Source: Parafrankia sp. EUN1f (lineage in GTDB: Bacteria > Actinomycetota > Actinomycetes > Frankiales > Frankiaceae). From it: 64,000 nucleotides of DNA. Positions 8,009 to 16,672 of this stretch are shown in pieces; position 1 is the first letter of the stretch; each line of letters begins with the position of its first letter. Made by a program: the position numbers and the translations under genes. The DNA lies in NCBI RefSeq assembly GCF_000177675.1, contig NZ_ADGX01000021.1, forward strand, positions 1 through 64,000. The letters are read 5' to 3'. The notes under the pieces were generated by a model, which was not told the DNA's origin, made no database searches, and worked only from the letters and a program-made list of their open reading frames with translations.

Positions 8009-8917
8009 TCAGCCCCAGGTGGAGAGGTTGCGGCTCAGGGAGCCGGTGAAGACACCGGTGGACTCGTAGACGTCACGCCGGCGTTCGAGGGTGCCGGTGC
8101 CGGCCGTGGTCGGCTCGTCCGTCCACAGATCGGTCAGGGCGACGCGGCGCGAGCCGGTGGGCTGGCGGTGGCCCAGCGGGAGAGCGGCTCCGGCCGGCAT
8201 GGCGCCCGCTCCGCGCACGACCACCGTGCCGCGCAGGATCTCGTCCAGAACGGGCAGCGCGGTGCGGGCACCGGTGCCGGCACCGGTGTCCACGGCCTCG
8301 CCCTTCCCGACCTCGCCCTCCCCGGCCGGGGTGGTGACGATCCGCAGGTACCAGCGCGGGCCTGAGATCCCGATCAGCCGGGTGCCGCCGCTGCTGAACT
8401 CCGGCCCGTACCGGCCGGATGTGACCGTTGGCGTGACGACCGGGGTGGCTGAGGCGGGTGCGGCAGTCACGCTGGGCACGTTGGCCGCGCTGGGCACGTT
8501 GGGCACGTTGGGCACGTTGGCCGCGCTGGGCGCGTTGGCCGCGCTGGGCACGTTGGCCGCGCTGGGCGCGTCAGTCCCAGCGATCGCGGCGGCCAGGTCG
8601 GCGCGGAATCCGTCCCAGGTGCCGCGGCTCTTCGGGGCGGCGAAGACCGCCATCCGGACGGTGAGCCGGTCGGCTCGCAGGACGAGTTCCTGGACGTCGG
8701 GCGCACCGGGGGCCGGTTCGATCTCGACCGTGACGCCGTCCGGGACGGCGACGCGCAGCGCGCCGTAGTCGACCAGCGGCGGCCAGTCCCACTCGGGCAG
8801 GCCGAGGTCTGGTGCGTCGGCCTCGTCGTAGGGGCCGACGCCGGGGGTGGATGGCGGAGCCGACGGGCCCGGGCTCGAGGCTCTGTCGCCGACCGACCTG
8901 CGATGACCGAACATCAT
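8009..8917 (-). CDS. DUF3710 family protein
   Basis: 302-aa soluble protein. The N-terminal signature LPEWDWPPLVDYGALRVAVPDG (split here as LPEWDWPPLVDYG then ALRVAVPDG), the central block LVLRADRLTVRMAVFAAPKS with WDGFRADLA, and the later GPRWYLRIVTTPAGEGE are the conserved blocks of DUF3710, an actinobacterial family of unknown function usually near dut. Two copies of Met lie at the start (8917 and 8914). Residues ~115-150 are an inserted run of SAANVP/SAANAP/NVP repeats absent from the core family, encoded by a minisatellite. C-terminal PVLDEILRGTVVVRG is also conserved. No operon partner is visible here. Confidence 0.7.
   Translation of the reverse strand: MMFGHRRSVGDRASSPGPSAPPSTPGVGPYDEADAPDLGLPEWDWPPLVDYGALRVAVPDGVTVEIEPAPGAPDVQELVLRADRLTVRMAVFAAPKSRGTWDGFRADLAAAIAGTDAPSAANVPSAANAPSAANVPNVPNVPSAANVPSVTAAPASATPVVTPTVTSGRYGPEFSSGGTRLIGISGPRWYLRIVTTPAGEGEVGKGEAVDTGAGTGARTALPVLDEILRGTVVVRGAGAMPAGAALPLGHRQPTGSRRVALTDLWTDEPTTAGTGTLERRRDVYESTGVFTGSLSRNLSTWG
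8468..8575. repeat. Minisatellite inside the DUF3710 gene (18/9-nt units)
   Basis: On the plus strand, units of GGCACGTTGGCCGCGCT and GGGCACGTT alternate about ten times. All are multiples of 3 nt, so the reading frame of the minus-strand gene is kept and the product gains or loses SAANVP or NVP units. Likely length-polymorphic between strains. Confidence 0.75.
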
Positions 8918-9051
8918 CTACCTCCGGCGGGCCGTGGTGGTCACAACCGAATCGTGTGCTCACAGCGAGTGTCACGCGGGACGTCCCACGCCTGCAAGGC
9001 GTGTCGGCTGCCGGACCCCGGCCGGTGCCGACGGAAGGTAAGCCTTCAGGC

Positions 9052-10536
9052 TCAGGTCAGCGCGACACCGAGGACGCAGACGTCGTCCTCTCGCTCGCCC
9101 GGCCCGGCGATCTCGGCCAGCAGCGCGTCACACAGCTGGTCGAGGTCGGTGCTGGCGGCGGCAACGGCGAGGTCCGCCCGGAGGTCCGCCCGATCGAGCA
9201 CCCGCTCGGGCGGCACCCATCCGGCCGGCATTCGTCCCGACGGCTTCCGTCCGGCTATCCGGGCGGCGCTCGCGGCGAGGGCTTCGAGGCGCTGGGAGAT
9301 GGAGACGTCACGGCGCTCGACGAGCCCATCGGTGTACAGCAGCAGGCCCGGGCCGGTCAGCCGCAGGCCGCTCTGCCCGTACCGGTGGTCGGACAGCACG
9401 CCGAGCATCGGGCCGTGGACCTCGGACAGGTAGCGCGGGCGGCCGCCCTCCCCCGCGAGGTGCAGCGGAGGTGGATGACCCGCGCACGACCAGCTGAACC
9501 GCCCGGTGGCCGGATCGAGCTGGGCGATCACCGCGGTGGCCAGGATCTCGCTGCCGGAGCCGGCGAGGTTGGCCGACAGCTGGGTGGTGATCGCCGCGGG
9601 CGACAGGCCGTGCAGCGCGTACGCCCGGGCCGAGTGGCTGAGCTCGGCCATGAGCGCGGTGGCGCGCAGCCCGTGGCCGCCGACGTCGCCGACGGCGAGG
9701 GCCAGCGTCCCGTCGGGCAGGACGGTCGCGTCGTACCAGTCGCCGCCGATGCCGACGTCGCGGCCGGCGGGCAGGTAGCGGGCGGTGAGCTGGACGCCGG
9801 GCACGACCGGCAGCTGCGGCGGCAGGATGGCGCGCTGCAGGGTCTCCACGGTGCACATCTGGCGTTCGTAGCGACGGGCACGCCCGATCGCCCGCCCGTA
9901 GGCGGAGGCCATCGCGTGGAGGAAGGCCTGGCAGTCCGGCCAGAACTGCCTGGGCTCGGGCCAGGCGAGCAGCAGCACCCCGAGCGGGCCGCCGCCGTCG
10001 GCGACGACCGGCAGGCTGGCGCAGGCCTCGATGCGGAGCTCGGCGAAGATCTCGGCACGGTCGGGAAAGTCGCGCAGATAGCGTGCCGCCGAGGCGTCGA
10101 AGCGGGCGCGGCCGGTCTGCATGACCTGGGTCGCGACGGCGGGGCCCCAGCTGCCCGGAGCAGCCCAGGCACGGTCGACAGCGGGTGGGCGGGGCCAGGT
10201 GATGACCCTCGTCCGCAGCGGCGCGCCCGGCGGGCCGCTGCGTGGGCCGAGGTCCGCGTCCTCCTCGAACAGAACCATGCCGGCGAAGGTGACACCGAGG
10301 CGGGTGACCGCCTGGAAGGCGACCCGGGCGACATCCTCCACGGTCAGTGCCGTGCTGAGCCCGTCGGTGAAGTCGAGCAGCTCCAGGGATGCCTCCAGCG
10401 GCGACAGCGATCGGCCACCACCGCGGCACCTGCCCGCGTCCTCCAGCGCCGTGCCCGACGTCGGCACGGACTCGTGCCTGGCTGCCATCACGGGCACCTG
10501 CACCTGCACCGGTTGCCCCATTTGTCGAAACATCCC
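9052..10536 (-). CDS. GAF domain PP2C-type (RsbU/SpoIIE) serine phosphatase
   Basis: Signalling phosphatase of ~494 aa. A GAF-like sensor (VEDVARVAFQAVTRLGVTF to FLHAMASAYGRAIGRARRYE) is joined by the LQRAILPPQLP linker, the hallmark of RsbU/SpoIIE phosphatases, to a PPM domain with GGDWYDATVLPDG, AVGDVGGHGL, CAGHPPPL and LLLYTDGLVE. The metal-binding Asp residues in GGDWYD, VGDVGGHG and TDGL are intact. Such enzymes dephosphorylate anti-anti-sigma factors and so release sigma factors under stress. The frame is open to 10779, but the extra residues are Arg-rich and unconvincing; I place the start at the ATG 10536 (MFRQMGQPVQ), with 10524 as an alternative. No STAS or anti-sigma partner lies nearby. 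Confidence 0.8.
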   Translation of the reverse strand, partial: GMFRQMGQPVQVQVPVMAARHESVPTSGTALEDAGRCRGGGRSLSPLEASLELLDFTDGLSTALTVEDVARVAFQAVTRLGVTFAGMVLFEEDADLGPRSGPPGAPLRTRVITWPRPPAVDRAWAAPGSWGPAVATQVMQTGRARFDASAARYLRDFPDRAEIFAELRIEACASLPVVADGGGPLGVLLLAWPEPRQFWPDCQAFLHAMASAYGRAIGRARRYERQMCTVETLQRAILPPQLPVVPGVQLTARYLPAGRDVGIGGDWYDATVLPDGTLALAVGDVGGHGLRATALMAELSHSARAYALHGLSPAAITTQLSANLAGSGSEILATAVIAQLDPATGRFSWSCAGHPPPLHLAGEGGRPRYLSEVHGPMLGVLSDHRYGQSGLRLTGPGLLLYTDGLVERRDVSISQRLEALAASAARIAGRKPSGRMPAGWVPPERVLDRADLRADLAVAAASTDLDQLCDALLAEIAGPGEREDDVCVLGVALT

Positions 10537-10910
10537 TCCGTGGACGAGACGGCCCCAGCCGGCGGCCGGCCGGGCTCTCCTCAGAGGAACGAGCGAGCAC
10601 CCGGGGGAATGCCGGGACCCTGCCGCAGCGCCAGAAAAGGGGTTACCAGACGAAGCCACCTCGACCGGGAGAGTGATGCACCGCCGACATGGGCGCTTGT
10701 AAAGATCTCCGGGACGGAAAAGGGTCGGCGGGCGCAGCCCAATTCGCGAATCGACCGAAGTTCGCCACCGAAGGGGCACCCGACCGGAGGGTCACCCGTA
10801 TCGCTTGGCCCGGGCATTCTTGCCGGTTGACCAGAAGTCGCCCATGTCAGGCATCGTGCTTGTCAGGCATCACCCATGTCAGGCATCACGAACAGGCGGC
10901 GGGACGACGG

Positions 10911-12773
10911 TCACGGACGTCCCCCGAGGGAGAGGCGCTGGCGTTCGGTGCGCAGGCCGACGGCGAGCGCGCCGACGGGTGGGCGCCGGGCCGGGTCCGG
11001 GTGCAGGGCGCGCGCCAGCAGATCGTTGAACTCGGCCGAATGGCCCGGCAGCGGCACGTCCGGCGCCGACGCGAGCCCGCCGAGAGTCTCCCGGACCAGC
11101 GCCGCGACCTGATGGACGTCCGCCGGTGGCCCGGGACGAGCCCCCAGGCCCCGGGTTGGACGCGGGCCCAGGCCGCCGCCCGCCGGCACGGGATGGTGCC
11201 AGCGACCGAGCCCCTGGTGACGTTGCTCGGGTGCCTGCCAGGGGCCGCCCTCGCCGGGGACCTCGGTCAGGCCGAGCAGGCCGAGATCGCGCAGCGCGAC
11301 GGCCCGTCGGCCGCGGCCGGGGGCGGTGATGACGATCGCGTCGGGCGTCAGGCAGCGGTGCGCCTGCCCCTGCTGGTGCAGTGTCTGCAGGACGAGGCAG
11401 AGTTCGGCCGCCGCGGCGAGCGCCCCCGCGGCGGCGCTGCGGTCCAGCCCGCCGACCGGCCCGCCCGCGCCGAATCCGCTCACACCGAACCCGCCTGGGA
11501 CGGGACGGGTACGGGCCGGGCTGCCGCGGGAGACCGCGGAACGGGAGAGGCGGGAGAGGCCGGAGAGGCCCGACCCGGGGGTGTGGACGTCGCGCCAGGG
11601 CCGGCCGGTCGGCGCCGACAGCACCAGCGTCGCCGTGTCGGACCGGGTGACCGCCTGGCGGTACCTGTGCTCGTGTTCGTACTCGTACTCGTACTCGTGT
11701 TCCTGCCCCCGTCCGGGGCCAGCGCCAGGGCCGGGGCCGGGGCCATGGCCGTCACCGCTGCCGCAGCCGTTGTCGTCACCGTTGCCGGCCAGGCCGTGCC
11801 GGATGAGCGTGCGCGGCAGACCGGCCGCGCCGGCGACCTGGTCCAGCAGGTCGGCCTGGGCGCGTAGGCCGGCGCGGCGGGCCTCGGCGTCAGCTGTCGG
11901 GCGATGTACCTGCAGGTGCCTGATCCGCACCGGCCGGGCCGTCGGCACCAGCTCTCGGGCGTCGGCGTCGTACTGCGCCCAGGATCGGTCCGGCGCGACG
12001 GTCTCGGTGACCGGATCGTGCAGGAGATAGCAGGCGCGACCGAGGCGGACCTCCGCTCCCCCGTACCAGCGGCCGCCGGCCGGATCGGTCGCGTCGAGCA
12101 CCTCGTCGTCGTGGCGGGCGCGCAACCGCGGCTGCGCGGTCGGGAGCTGACCCGCACCGGTCGACGGCCGCCCCTCGCCGTTACCGGTCAGGGGCCGCAC
12201 CTCGCCGGTCACCGGCTGTATCTCGCCGGTCGACGGCAGCCGCTCGTCAATTGACGTCCGCCGCTCGGCCTGGATGTCGTCGTCGCAGTACGCACGGCGG
12301 ATGTCGTCGGTGTCGGGACGCATCAGCAGGGAGCGCAGGCGCGTCTCGTCCCACAGCTCGATGGCGATGTTCGTCTCCCGCTGGCGGCCGTCGCGCCAGG
12401 CCGTCCAACGCCGGCGGGCTTCCGGCGGAAGGCTCACCGGGACGCACAGCACCCAGCTTTCGATCCCGTAGCCGTTCTCGCGCGCTGCCCGGCAGGCCCG
12501 CGCGAAGGAGTGCTCGACGTTGCGCAGCTGGTCGGCGGCCAGGCGGTCGATGACGTACCGGACCTGCCAGATCCGGACCTGGCTGGTGAGGTCGCCGAGG
12601 AAGACGTCGACGCCCCGGTCGCCCTGGATCGGGGCGACGCCGTGCGCCGGGCCGTGCAGGCGGTCGACGAGTGAGGTCACCATCCGCTCGAACGCGGCCC
12701 GGCCGCCCTCGACGCCGAGCCGGGACCGGTGAACGTGGAAGTCGACGGGCCCGCCTCCCGCCGGAAGGTCCAC
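10911..12773 (-). CDS. Nuclease-fold domain fused to a protein pseudokinase
   Basis: 620-aa two-part protein. Residues 1-~165: FHVHRSRLG, then GDRGVDVFLGDL and QVRIWQVRYVIDRL, an Asp ... Gln-x-Arg layout resembling PD-(D/E)XK/Mrr-like nuclease folds (weak, by eye). Residues ~235-610 are kinase-like: IRHLQVHR hinge-like block, LCLVLQTLHQQGQAHRCLTP with AIVI (catalytic loop), DLGLLGL (DFG position), then WQAPEQRH and a C-lobe ending in LARALHPDPARRPPV. The catalytic Asp is Cys (HRC for HRD) and the loop Asn is Ala, and there is no Gly-rich loop, so it should not phosphorylate. Long Gly/Glu/Tyr and Gly-Pro repeats separate the lobes. It may act as an ATP-binding sensor or scaffold. No partner gene is evident; divergent from the Tat-protein remnant. 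Confidence 0.6.
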   Translation of the reverse strand: MDLPAGGGPVDFHVHRSRLGVEGGRAAFERMVTSLVDRLHGPAHGVAPIQGDRGVDVFLGDLTSQVRIWQVRYVIDRLAADQLRNVEHSFARACRAARENGYGIESWVLCVPVSLPPEARRRWTAWRDGRQRETNIAIELWDETRLRSLLMRPDTDDIRRAYCDDDIQAERRTSIDERLPSTGEIQPVTGEVRPLTGNGEGRPSTGAGQLPTAQPRLRARHDDEVLDATDPAGGRWYGGAEVRLGRACYLLHDPVTETVAPDRSWAQYDADARELVPTARPVRIRHLQVHRPTADAEARRAGLRAQADLLDQVAGAAGLPRTLIRHGLAGNGDDNGCGSGDGHGPGPGPGAGPGRGQEHEYEYEYEHEHRYRQAVTRSDTATLVLSAPTGRPWRDVHTPGSGLSGLSRLSRSAVSRGSPARTRPVPGGFGVSGFGAGGPVGGLDRSAAAGALAAAAELCLVLQTLHQQGQAHRCLTPDAIVITAPGRGRRAVALRDLGLLGLTEVPGEGGPWQAPEQRHQGLGRWHHPVPAGGGLGPRPTRGLGARPGPPADVHQVAALVRETLGGLASAPDVPLPGHSAEFNDLLARALHPDPARRPPVGALAVGLRTERQRLSLGGRP

Positions 12774-13108
12774 GGCCGCACCCCCTCGCCGATTTCACCG
12801 ATTTCACCGAGCCCGGCTACTCCCGGCACAACACGAACTGTCGCCAGCGGACTCTACCGTCGCTGCTTTCGGTGAAAGCGGCGATTAGCGAAAGTCATCG
12901 AAAGTCGAGCCGGCGCACCGGTCACTGCCCACCGAAATCCCCTGTGCCCACGGGGAACCGAAACAGTGACGGCTTCCGTTCATGTCGCAACAACGTTTCG
13001 TTCCTGTCGCCGTCGCAGATCATCTGCATACTGCCAGCTGCGGGTGGGGCGAGCACGGGGCCGGCGGCGCGTCCCCTTCTCCGAACCGGCCGGTGGAGCG
13101 CTTCTTTC
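12774..13108. other. Intergenic region between divergent genes
   Basis: No gene is supported. It must contain the promoter of the minus-strand pseudokinase gene. I see no confident -10/-35 pair, riboswitch or terminator. Confidence 0.4.
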
Positions 13109-13420
13109 ATGCACGAGGAAAAGCACCACGCGGCGGCCGCGGACGGAGCCGCAACGGGCGGAGCGGCGGCGGACGGCCCGCAGGCACTCGACCGGCGGCG
13201 CGTTCTACGCGGATCCGCGGCGGCCGCCTTCGGAACGCTGATGGCACCGGCCTGGCTCACGGCATCCGCCGGTGCCGCCTCAGCCGTCTCCAGCACCGCC
13301 GCCGCCGCCACCGGAAGCACAGCCGGCGGGAGCGCAGCCGCCGCGTTCGTCGACGCCTACCGGACGAACACGACCGCGGACCTGACCGCGGCGGGCAACG
13401 CGGCCGTGCGGATCCGTTGA
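13109..13420 (+). pseudogene. Truncated Tat-exported protein (N-terminus only)
   Basis: The 103-aa frame from ATG 13109 has a twin-arginine signal: LDRRRVLRGSAAAAFGTLM followed by an Ala-rich h-region ending in SAGAASA. The mature part then begins AAAFVDAYRTNTTADLTAAG with NAAVRIR and stops. Secreted actinomycete enzymes are usually several hundred residues, so the gene is cut off or frameshifted right after the export signal. Plus-strand sequence to ~13610 (VLADGVRAVVEHGAREVSVRL in another frame) looks like the end of a protein, suggesting the middle was deleted. Family not recognised. Confidence 0.5.
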
Positions 13421-13629
13421 CGATCCGGCTGGATCCGGCGGTTCGTTCGCTGCCGCGCGGGGCTCGGTGCCCGTGCTCACCGCGGCGTCTGTGCGCGGTC
13501 GGTTCGCCCAGGTGACGGTGCTTGCCGACGGTGTGCGGGCGGTCGTGGAGCACGGCGCCCGCGAGGTCTCGGTGCGGCTGCTCCCGGCCTGTGCCAGCGC
13601 TGCTCCCGGCCTGAGCCGGGAGCACTCAG
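13421..13629 (+). pseudogene. Possible C-terminal remnant of the truncated Tat-exported protein
   Basis: From ~13467 the plus strand reads VLTAASVRGRFAQVTVLADG and then VRAVVEHGAREVSVRLLPA before turning to non-protein-like sequence. The beta-strand-like pattern is compatible with the end of a secreted enzyme and it follows the Tat-signal remnant. It has no start or plausible stop of its own. Weakly supported. Confidence 0.25.
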
Positions 13630-13691
13630 GTGTCATCCGCCGGTCGAGAAGTCGATCTCGGTGTCATCCGCCGGTCGAGAAGTCGATCTCG
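13630..13691. repeat. Perfect 31-bp tandem duplication across a stop codon
   Basis: Positions 13630-13660 and 13661-13691 are identical. The duplicated unit carries the last codons and stop of the minus-strand zinc-ribbon/discoidin gene, so a second, untranslated copy of its C-terminus (SEIDFSTGG-stop) lies just downstream. The protein is unaffected; it is a fresh slippage or unequal-exchange scar. Confidence 0.9.
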
Positions 13692-15121
13692 CTGATCGCG
13701 ACGAAGGTACCCGAGCCATTTGAATGGTCGAAGGTATCGACGATCCACACTCGCGCGATGCGGACATCCCGGCCGGCGACGCCCTTCAGTACCTGTGGTT
13801 CACCGCTGTCGCTGAGGTCCTTCGTCCAGCACTGGTCGTCGAGCTGGATCCCGATCTGTTTCGGCTGTGCCTGGACCGGTGCCTCCGGATCGTTCTTGGG
13901 CAGGCCTGCCCGTATCGAGACCCGATCGACGCGAACCGCGCTGGGGAATCGCAGCATCAGGGTCGCGCTCCGGCCGGCGGTCTTCGGGCAGCTCTCGCCG
14001 ATCTCGGCGGCGGGGTTCCAGGCTGTCATCCAGGCACGGTTGCGGGATCCGTCCACGGCACGTTGAGCCAGGTAGCCAGGCCGCTCGTCCATCTCGGGCA
14101 CGACGCTCACCGAGGCGAACTCGTCGATCTCGTGGTAGGAACCCGGCAGCACTGTCGAGATCCGGTCAGCGGCCCAGCTCCGGGTGGTGGTGCTGGCCGA
14201 CGCCAGCGCCACTGCCACGGGTACGACCAACAACGTCGCCCGGAAGGCGACGACGCGAGGTGCGAGCGGGCGACTGTAACCGGACCGCCCGGTCGCGGCG
14301 CGGCGCATCTCCCGGTCGAACCTGCGCCGCTCGCCGGCCCGTTCGAGGCTCGGGCCCAGCCCCCGCGACGCGACGGGCGCGGCGGCGGGCCGTGGGTCGT
14401 CCGGCCGAGGGTCGGACTGTGCGGGAACCAGCATCTGCCCACAGGGGCAGAAGCGGCTGCGTGGCGGGCTCTCTCGCCCGCAGTGACAGCGCACCGGCGC
14501 GTCGGCCAGGCCGGAGTCGCTCGGGAGCACGCCCGGGGCGTTCAGCGCCTGGAAGGACGTCGCGGATGACGTCTCCTCGCCGGGGTGCCCACCACGATGC
14601 CGGTGGATGGACGATCCGCCGGCATCGTCGGTGCCGAGGAGCTGGGTGATGGGTATGGGTGTCAGGCCGTCGGGACGTACGCCCCGACCGATCCGGATAC
14701 GCCCCTGCGGTGTGCGCGAGGCCCCTGGCGGCGCACCCGGCGGCCGGGGGGACCGATCCTGCTGGCCGGTGCCGGGGCCGGCCGGAGGTGGTGACGTTGT
14801 GGTCTCCGGCCCCGGCCTTACCCCGTACGCGGACCCGGTGCCAGCCCGCCCGCCGTCTCGCCGGAGGCTGCGCGGAGCCGGAGCCGGAGCGGGGGCCGAC
14901 GGCGGTTCCACCCGAGGATTTCCCGAATTCACAGCATCTGCCGGATTTGCGGGACGACCGCCCTCGCCTGGCCGGGCGGTGCGCCCGGCCGGGCGCGCAC
15001 CGGGACTGTCAGCCCGCGGCTGGGAGGCCCCGCCCCGCGCGGACCAGAGGATCCGACCGCACCCGACGCAGAACTCGGCCGCGCTGTCGTTGCCCCGATG
15101 GCAGTGCGCACACGTGGTCAC
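13664..15121 (-). CDS. Zinc-ribbon membrane protein with C-terminal discoidin-like domain
   Basis: 485 aa. The N-terminus is a zinc ribbon (CAHCHRG...CVGCG, residues 4-21), followed by a long Pro/Gly/Arg-rich linker and a second four-Cys ribbon (CHCGRESPPRSRFCPCGQ, ~218-235). One membrane segment (VVAFRATLLVVPVAVALASA, ~280-305) leads to a ~170-aa extracytoplasmic beta domain (FASVSVVPEM ... LAQRAVDGSRNRAWMT ... LMLRFPSAVRVDRVSIRAG ... ISEIDFSTGG) with the order of a discoidin/F5-8C carbohydrate-binding fold. Start ATG 15121 overlaps the upstream gene by 4 nt, so the two are translated together. It probably links a cytoplasmic partner to a surface glycan. Discoidin assignment is by pattern only. 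Confidence 0.6.
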   Translation of the reverse strand: MTTCAHCHRGNDSAAEFCVGCGRILWSARGGASQPRADSPGARPAGRTARPGEGGRPANPADAVNSGNPRVEPPSAPAPAPAPRSLRRDGGRAGTGSAYGVRPGPETTTSPPPAGPGTGQQDRSPRPPGAPPGASRTPQGRIRIGRGVRPDGLTPIPITQLLGTDDAGGSSIHRHRGGHPGEETSSATSFQALNAPGVLPSDSGLADAPVRCHCGRESPPRSRFCPCGQMLVPAQSDPRPDDPRPAAAPVASRGLGPSLERAGERRRFDREMRRAATGRSGYSRPLAPRVVAFRATLLVVPVAVALASASTTTRSWAADRISTVLPGSYHEIDEFASVSVVPEMDERPGYLAQRAVDGSRNRAWMTAWNPAAEIGESCPKTAGRSATLMLRFPSAVRVDRVSIRAGLPKNDPEAPVQAQPKQIGIQLDDQCWTKDLSDSGEPQVLKGVAGRDVRIARVWIVDTFDHSNGSGTFVAISEIDFSTGG

Positions 15122-15954
15122 CGGAGGACACTCCCGCCCCCGACCACACCCCGGTACCCGGAGAGCAGGTCGTCGTGTCGGTCAACGGCGCCGAGCTCGG
15201 GATCGGTGGCCGCCGTCAGGTCGACGTACGCTGCCGGGTCGGCCAGGCCGGCAAGCAGGCCATATCCGTCCAGCGGACGGCCGTCCGCCCCCGTGACCTC
15301 GACGTCGAGGACTGCTGGCCCCGATGACCCGTCACCGCTGTGGCCAGTCACCACAGCCACCACCTGCCCGACGCGGACCCGGGAACCACTCTCGACCACG
15401 GCACGGACCCCGGCGAACCGATATTCGCGGCCGTCATCCCCCCGCAGCGTCAGCTGCGACGCCGGTGGCGGCCAGGTGGTGACCGCACCAGCCACCACGG
15501 CGTGCACGGGTTCCTCGGCATGGGCCGGGATCCGAACCGCTCGCCCGGTGATCGGCGCCACCAGCAGGGCACCCGACAACGGCTGGCACCGAGGTCCGCC
15601 GCACGGCTGTGGCCGTGGCCCGGAGCGGTCCGGCGAGCGCACCAAGGACGGCGCCGACGGCCGGTCTCCGGGGTTCCCCTCCCCGACCGGCATGTCCGGC
15701 CGATGTGACGAGGTTGACCCGCCCGCCGTGCTCGGCCCGCTCACCGCGGCCGGGAGCGGGGCCGGGACCGGGACCGGGACCGGGACCGGGACCGGGGACG
15801 AATCAGAGGACGGAGGGGCCACGCCCGGTTCCGGCCAGGGATCCGCGCAGCCCTCCGCAGCCTCCGTATCCTCCGCCGGGTAGGAGGCGAACAGCGCCGA
15901 AAGGCGGTCATTGTCGTCCCCCCACGGACCACCCGCCGTGACCTCGGCCCCCAT
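15118..15954 (-). CDS. Degenerate LytM/M23-like domain protein coupled to the discoidin-like protein
   Basis: 278 aa from ATG 15954, which has a GGGGAG ribosome-binding site 8 nt upstream; an ATG at 15999 is also in frame but lacks one. After a long Pro/Ser/Gly-rich linker (with a PVPVPV run), residues ~150-260 follow an M23 duplicated-hybrid outline: LLVAPITGRAV, PVHAVVAGAVTTW, VRVGQVVAVVTGHSG, LDVEV, DPAAYV. The metal ligands of active M23 enzymes (HxxxD, HxH) are absent: HLHFEV is VLDVEV and YxHL is YRFAGV, so it should bind rather than cut. No signal peptide. It ends in an ATGA overlap with the next gene. M23-like proteins are often found with eCIS loci, but this pair is separated from that locus by the regulator gene. 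Confidence 0.5.
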   Translation of the reverse strand: MGAEVTAGGPWGDDNDRLSALFASYPAEDTEAAEGCADPWPEPGVAPPSSDSSPVPVPVPVPVPAPLPAAVSGPSTAGGSTSSHRPDMPVGEGNPGDRPSAPSLVRSPDRSGPRPQPCGGPRCQPLSGALLVAPITGRAVRIPAHAEEPVHAVVAGAVTTWPPPASQLTLRGDDGREYRFAGVRAVVESGSRVRVGQVVAVVTGHSGDGSSGPAVLDVEVTGADGRPLDGYGLLAGLADPAAYVDLTAATDPELGAVDRHDDLLSGYRGVVGGGSVLR

Positions 15955-16672
15955 CCGGCATCTCCCCGTCGTAATCACGAGTGGTGCGCGCGGCGTCACA
16001 GCGCATTCCGGCCGGCGGCTGCACCTTGTAACGGCAACGGTATACCGCGCGCACCGGCCATCCGTCCGAACTAGTTCATTGTTCCAAGATGCCGGGATTC
16101 GACGAAGTCCATGCCCCGCTGATCAGGAACGATGTCGAGCGGGACGGCGCAGCACTACCAGGAGCACGATGTTTCTCGAACTGTTCGAACGTAGGTGCAG
16201 GTTGGTGGCCGTGATCTCGGGAGCCGCGGTCTCATCGAACCGTCATCCACCGCCCGCGCCCTTGCGCACGAGCAGGTTCCCCACGCCGGCGCCCCGTGCC
16301 CCACGCTCCACCCAGGCAGCTCCCCCAACCCGGCCTCCCCCGACGCCGCACCGGCCTCGGATACTCTACCTGGGCCACCACCTCGACGTTTTTGCTTATC
16401 CGCTTCTCGCGAACAGCCGAGAATCACACGCCGGCCGGCCCGCCCGACATGCCAGGTCGCATCCACGGAAAGAGACCACCGGGCGACCGCTTGCACTGCA
16501 ATAGTAGCGATGTCTCGGCCGGCGCGGACGCCGGTGCAGACAATGGCGTCAGGCCGGCACCTGGGCGCGGAAAGCGCCGGTCTGAAGGAACGCGGGGGGC
16601 GATGCGTCGCAGCATGGGCGTGTGCAGGTACGGCTGGCCGGTGTTCAGGCCCGGCCAGCGTCGGAGGACGCT
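15955..16672. other. 718-nt intergenic region between divergent genes
   Basis: No convincing gene. It contains a CGAACTGTTCGAACG-like partial palindrome near 16175-16190, and the promoters for the minus-strand pair and for the plus-strand STAND regulator must lie here. No terminator or riboswitch is recognisable. Confidence 0.4.

Noticed and set aside
8812-10830. 672-aa plus-strand ORF
   Set aside because: Antisense to the GAF-PP2C phosphatase, whose frame has all catalytic motifs.
15118-15954. Active M23 metallopeptidase
   Set aside because: The HxxxD and HxH ligands are absent from the M23-like domain.
16155-16496. 113-aa minus-strand ORF in the long intergenic region
   Set aside because: Residue pattern is not protein-like, no ribosome-binding site, no recognisable motif.
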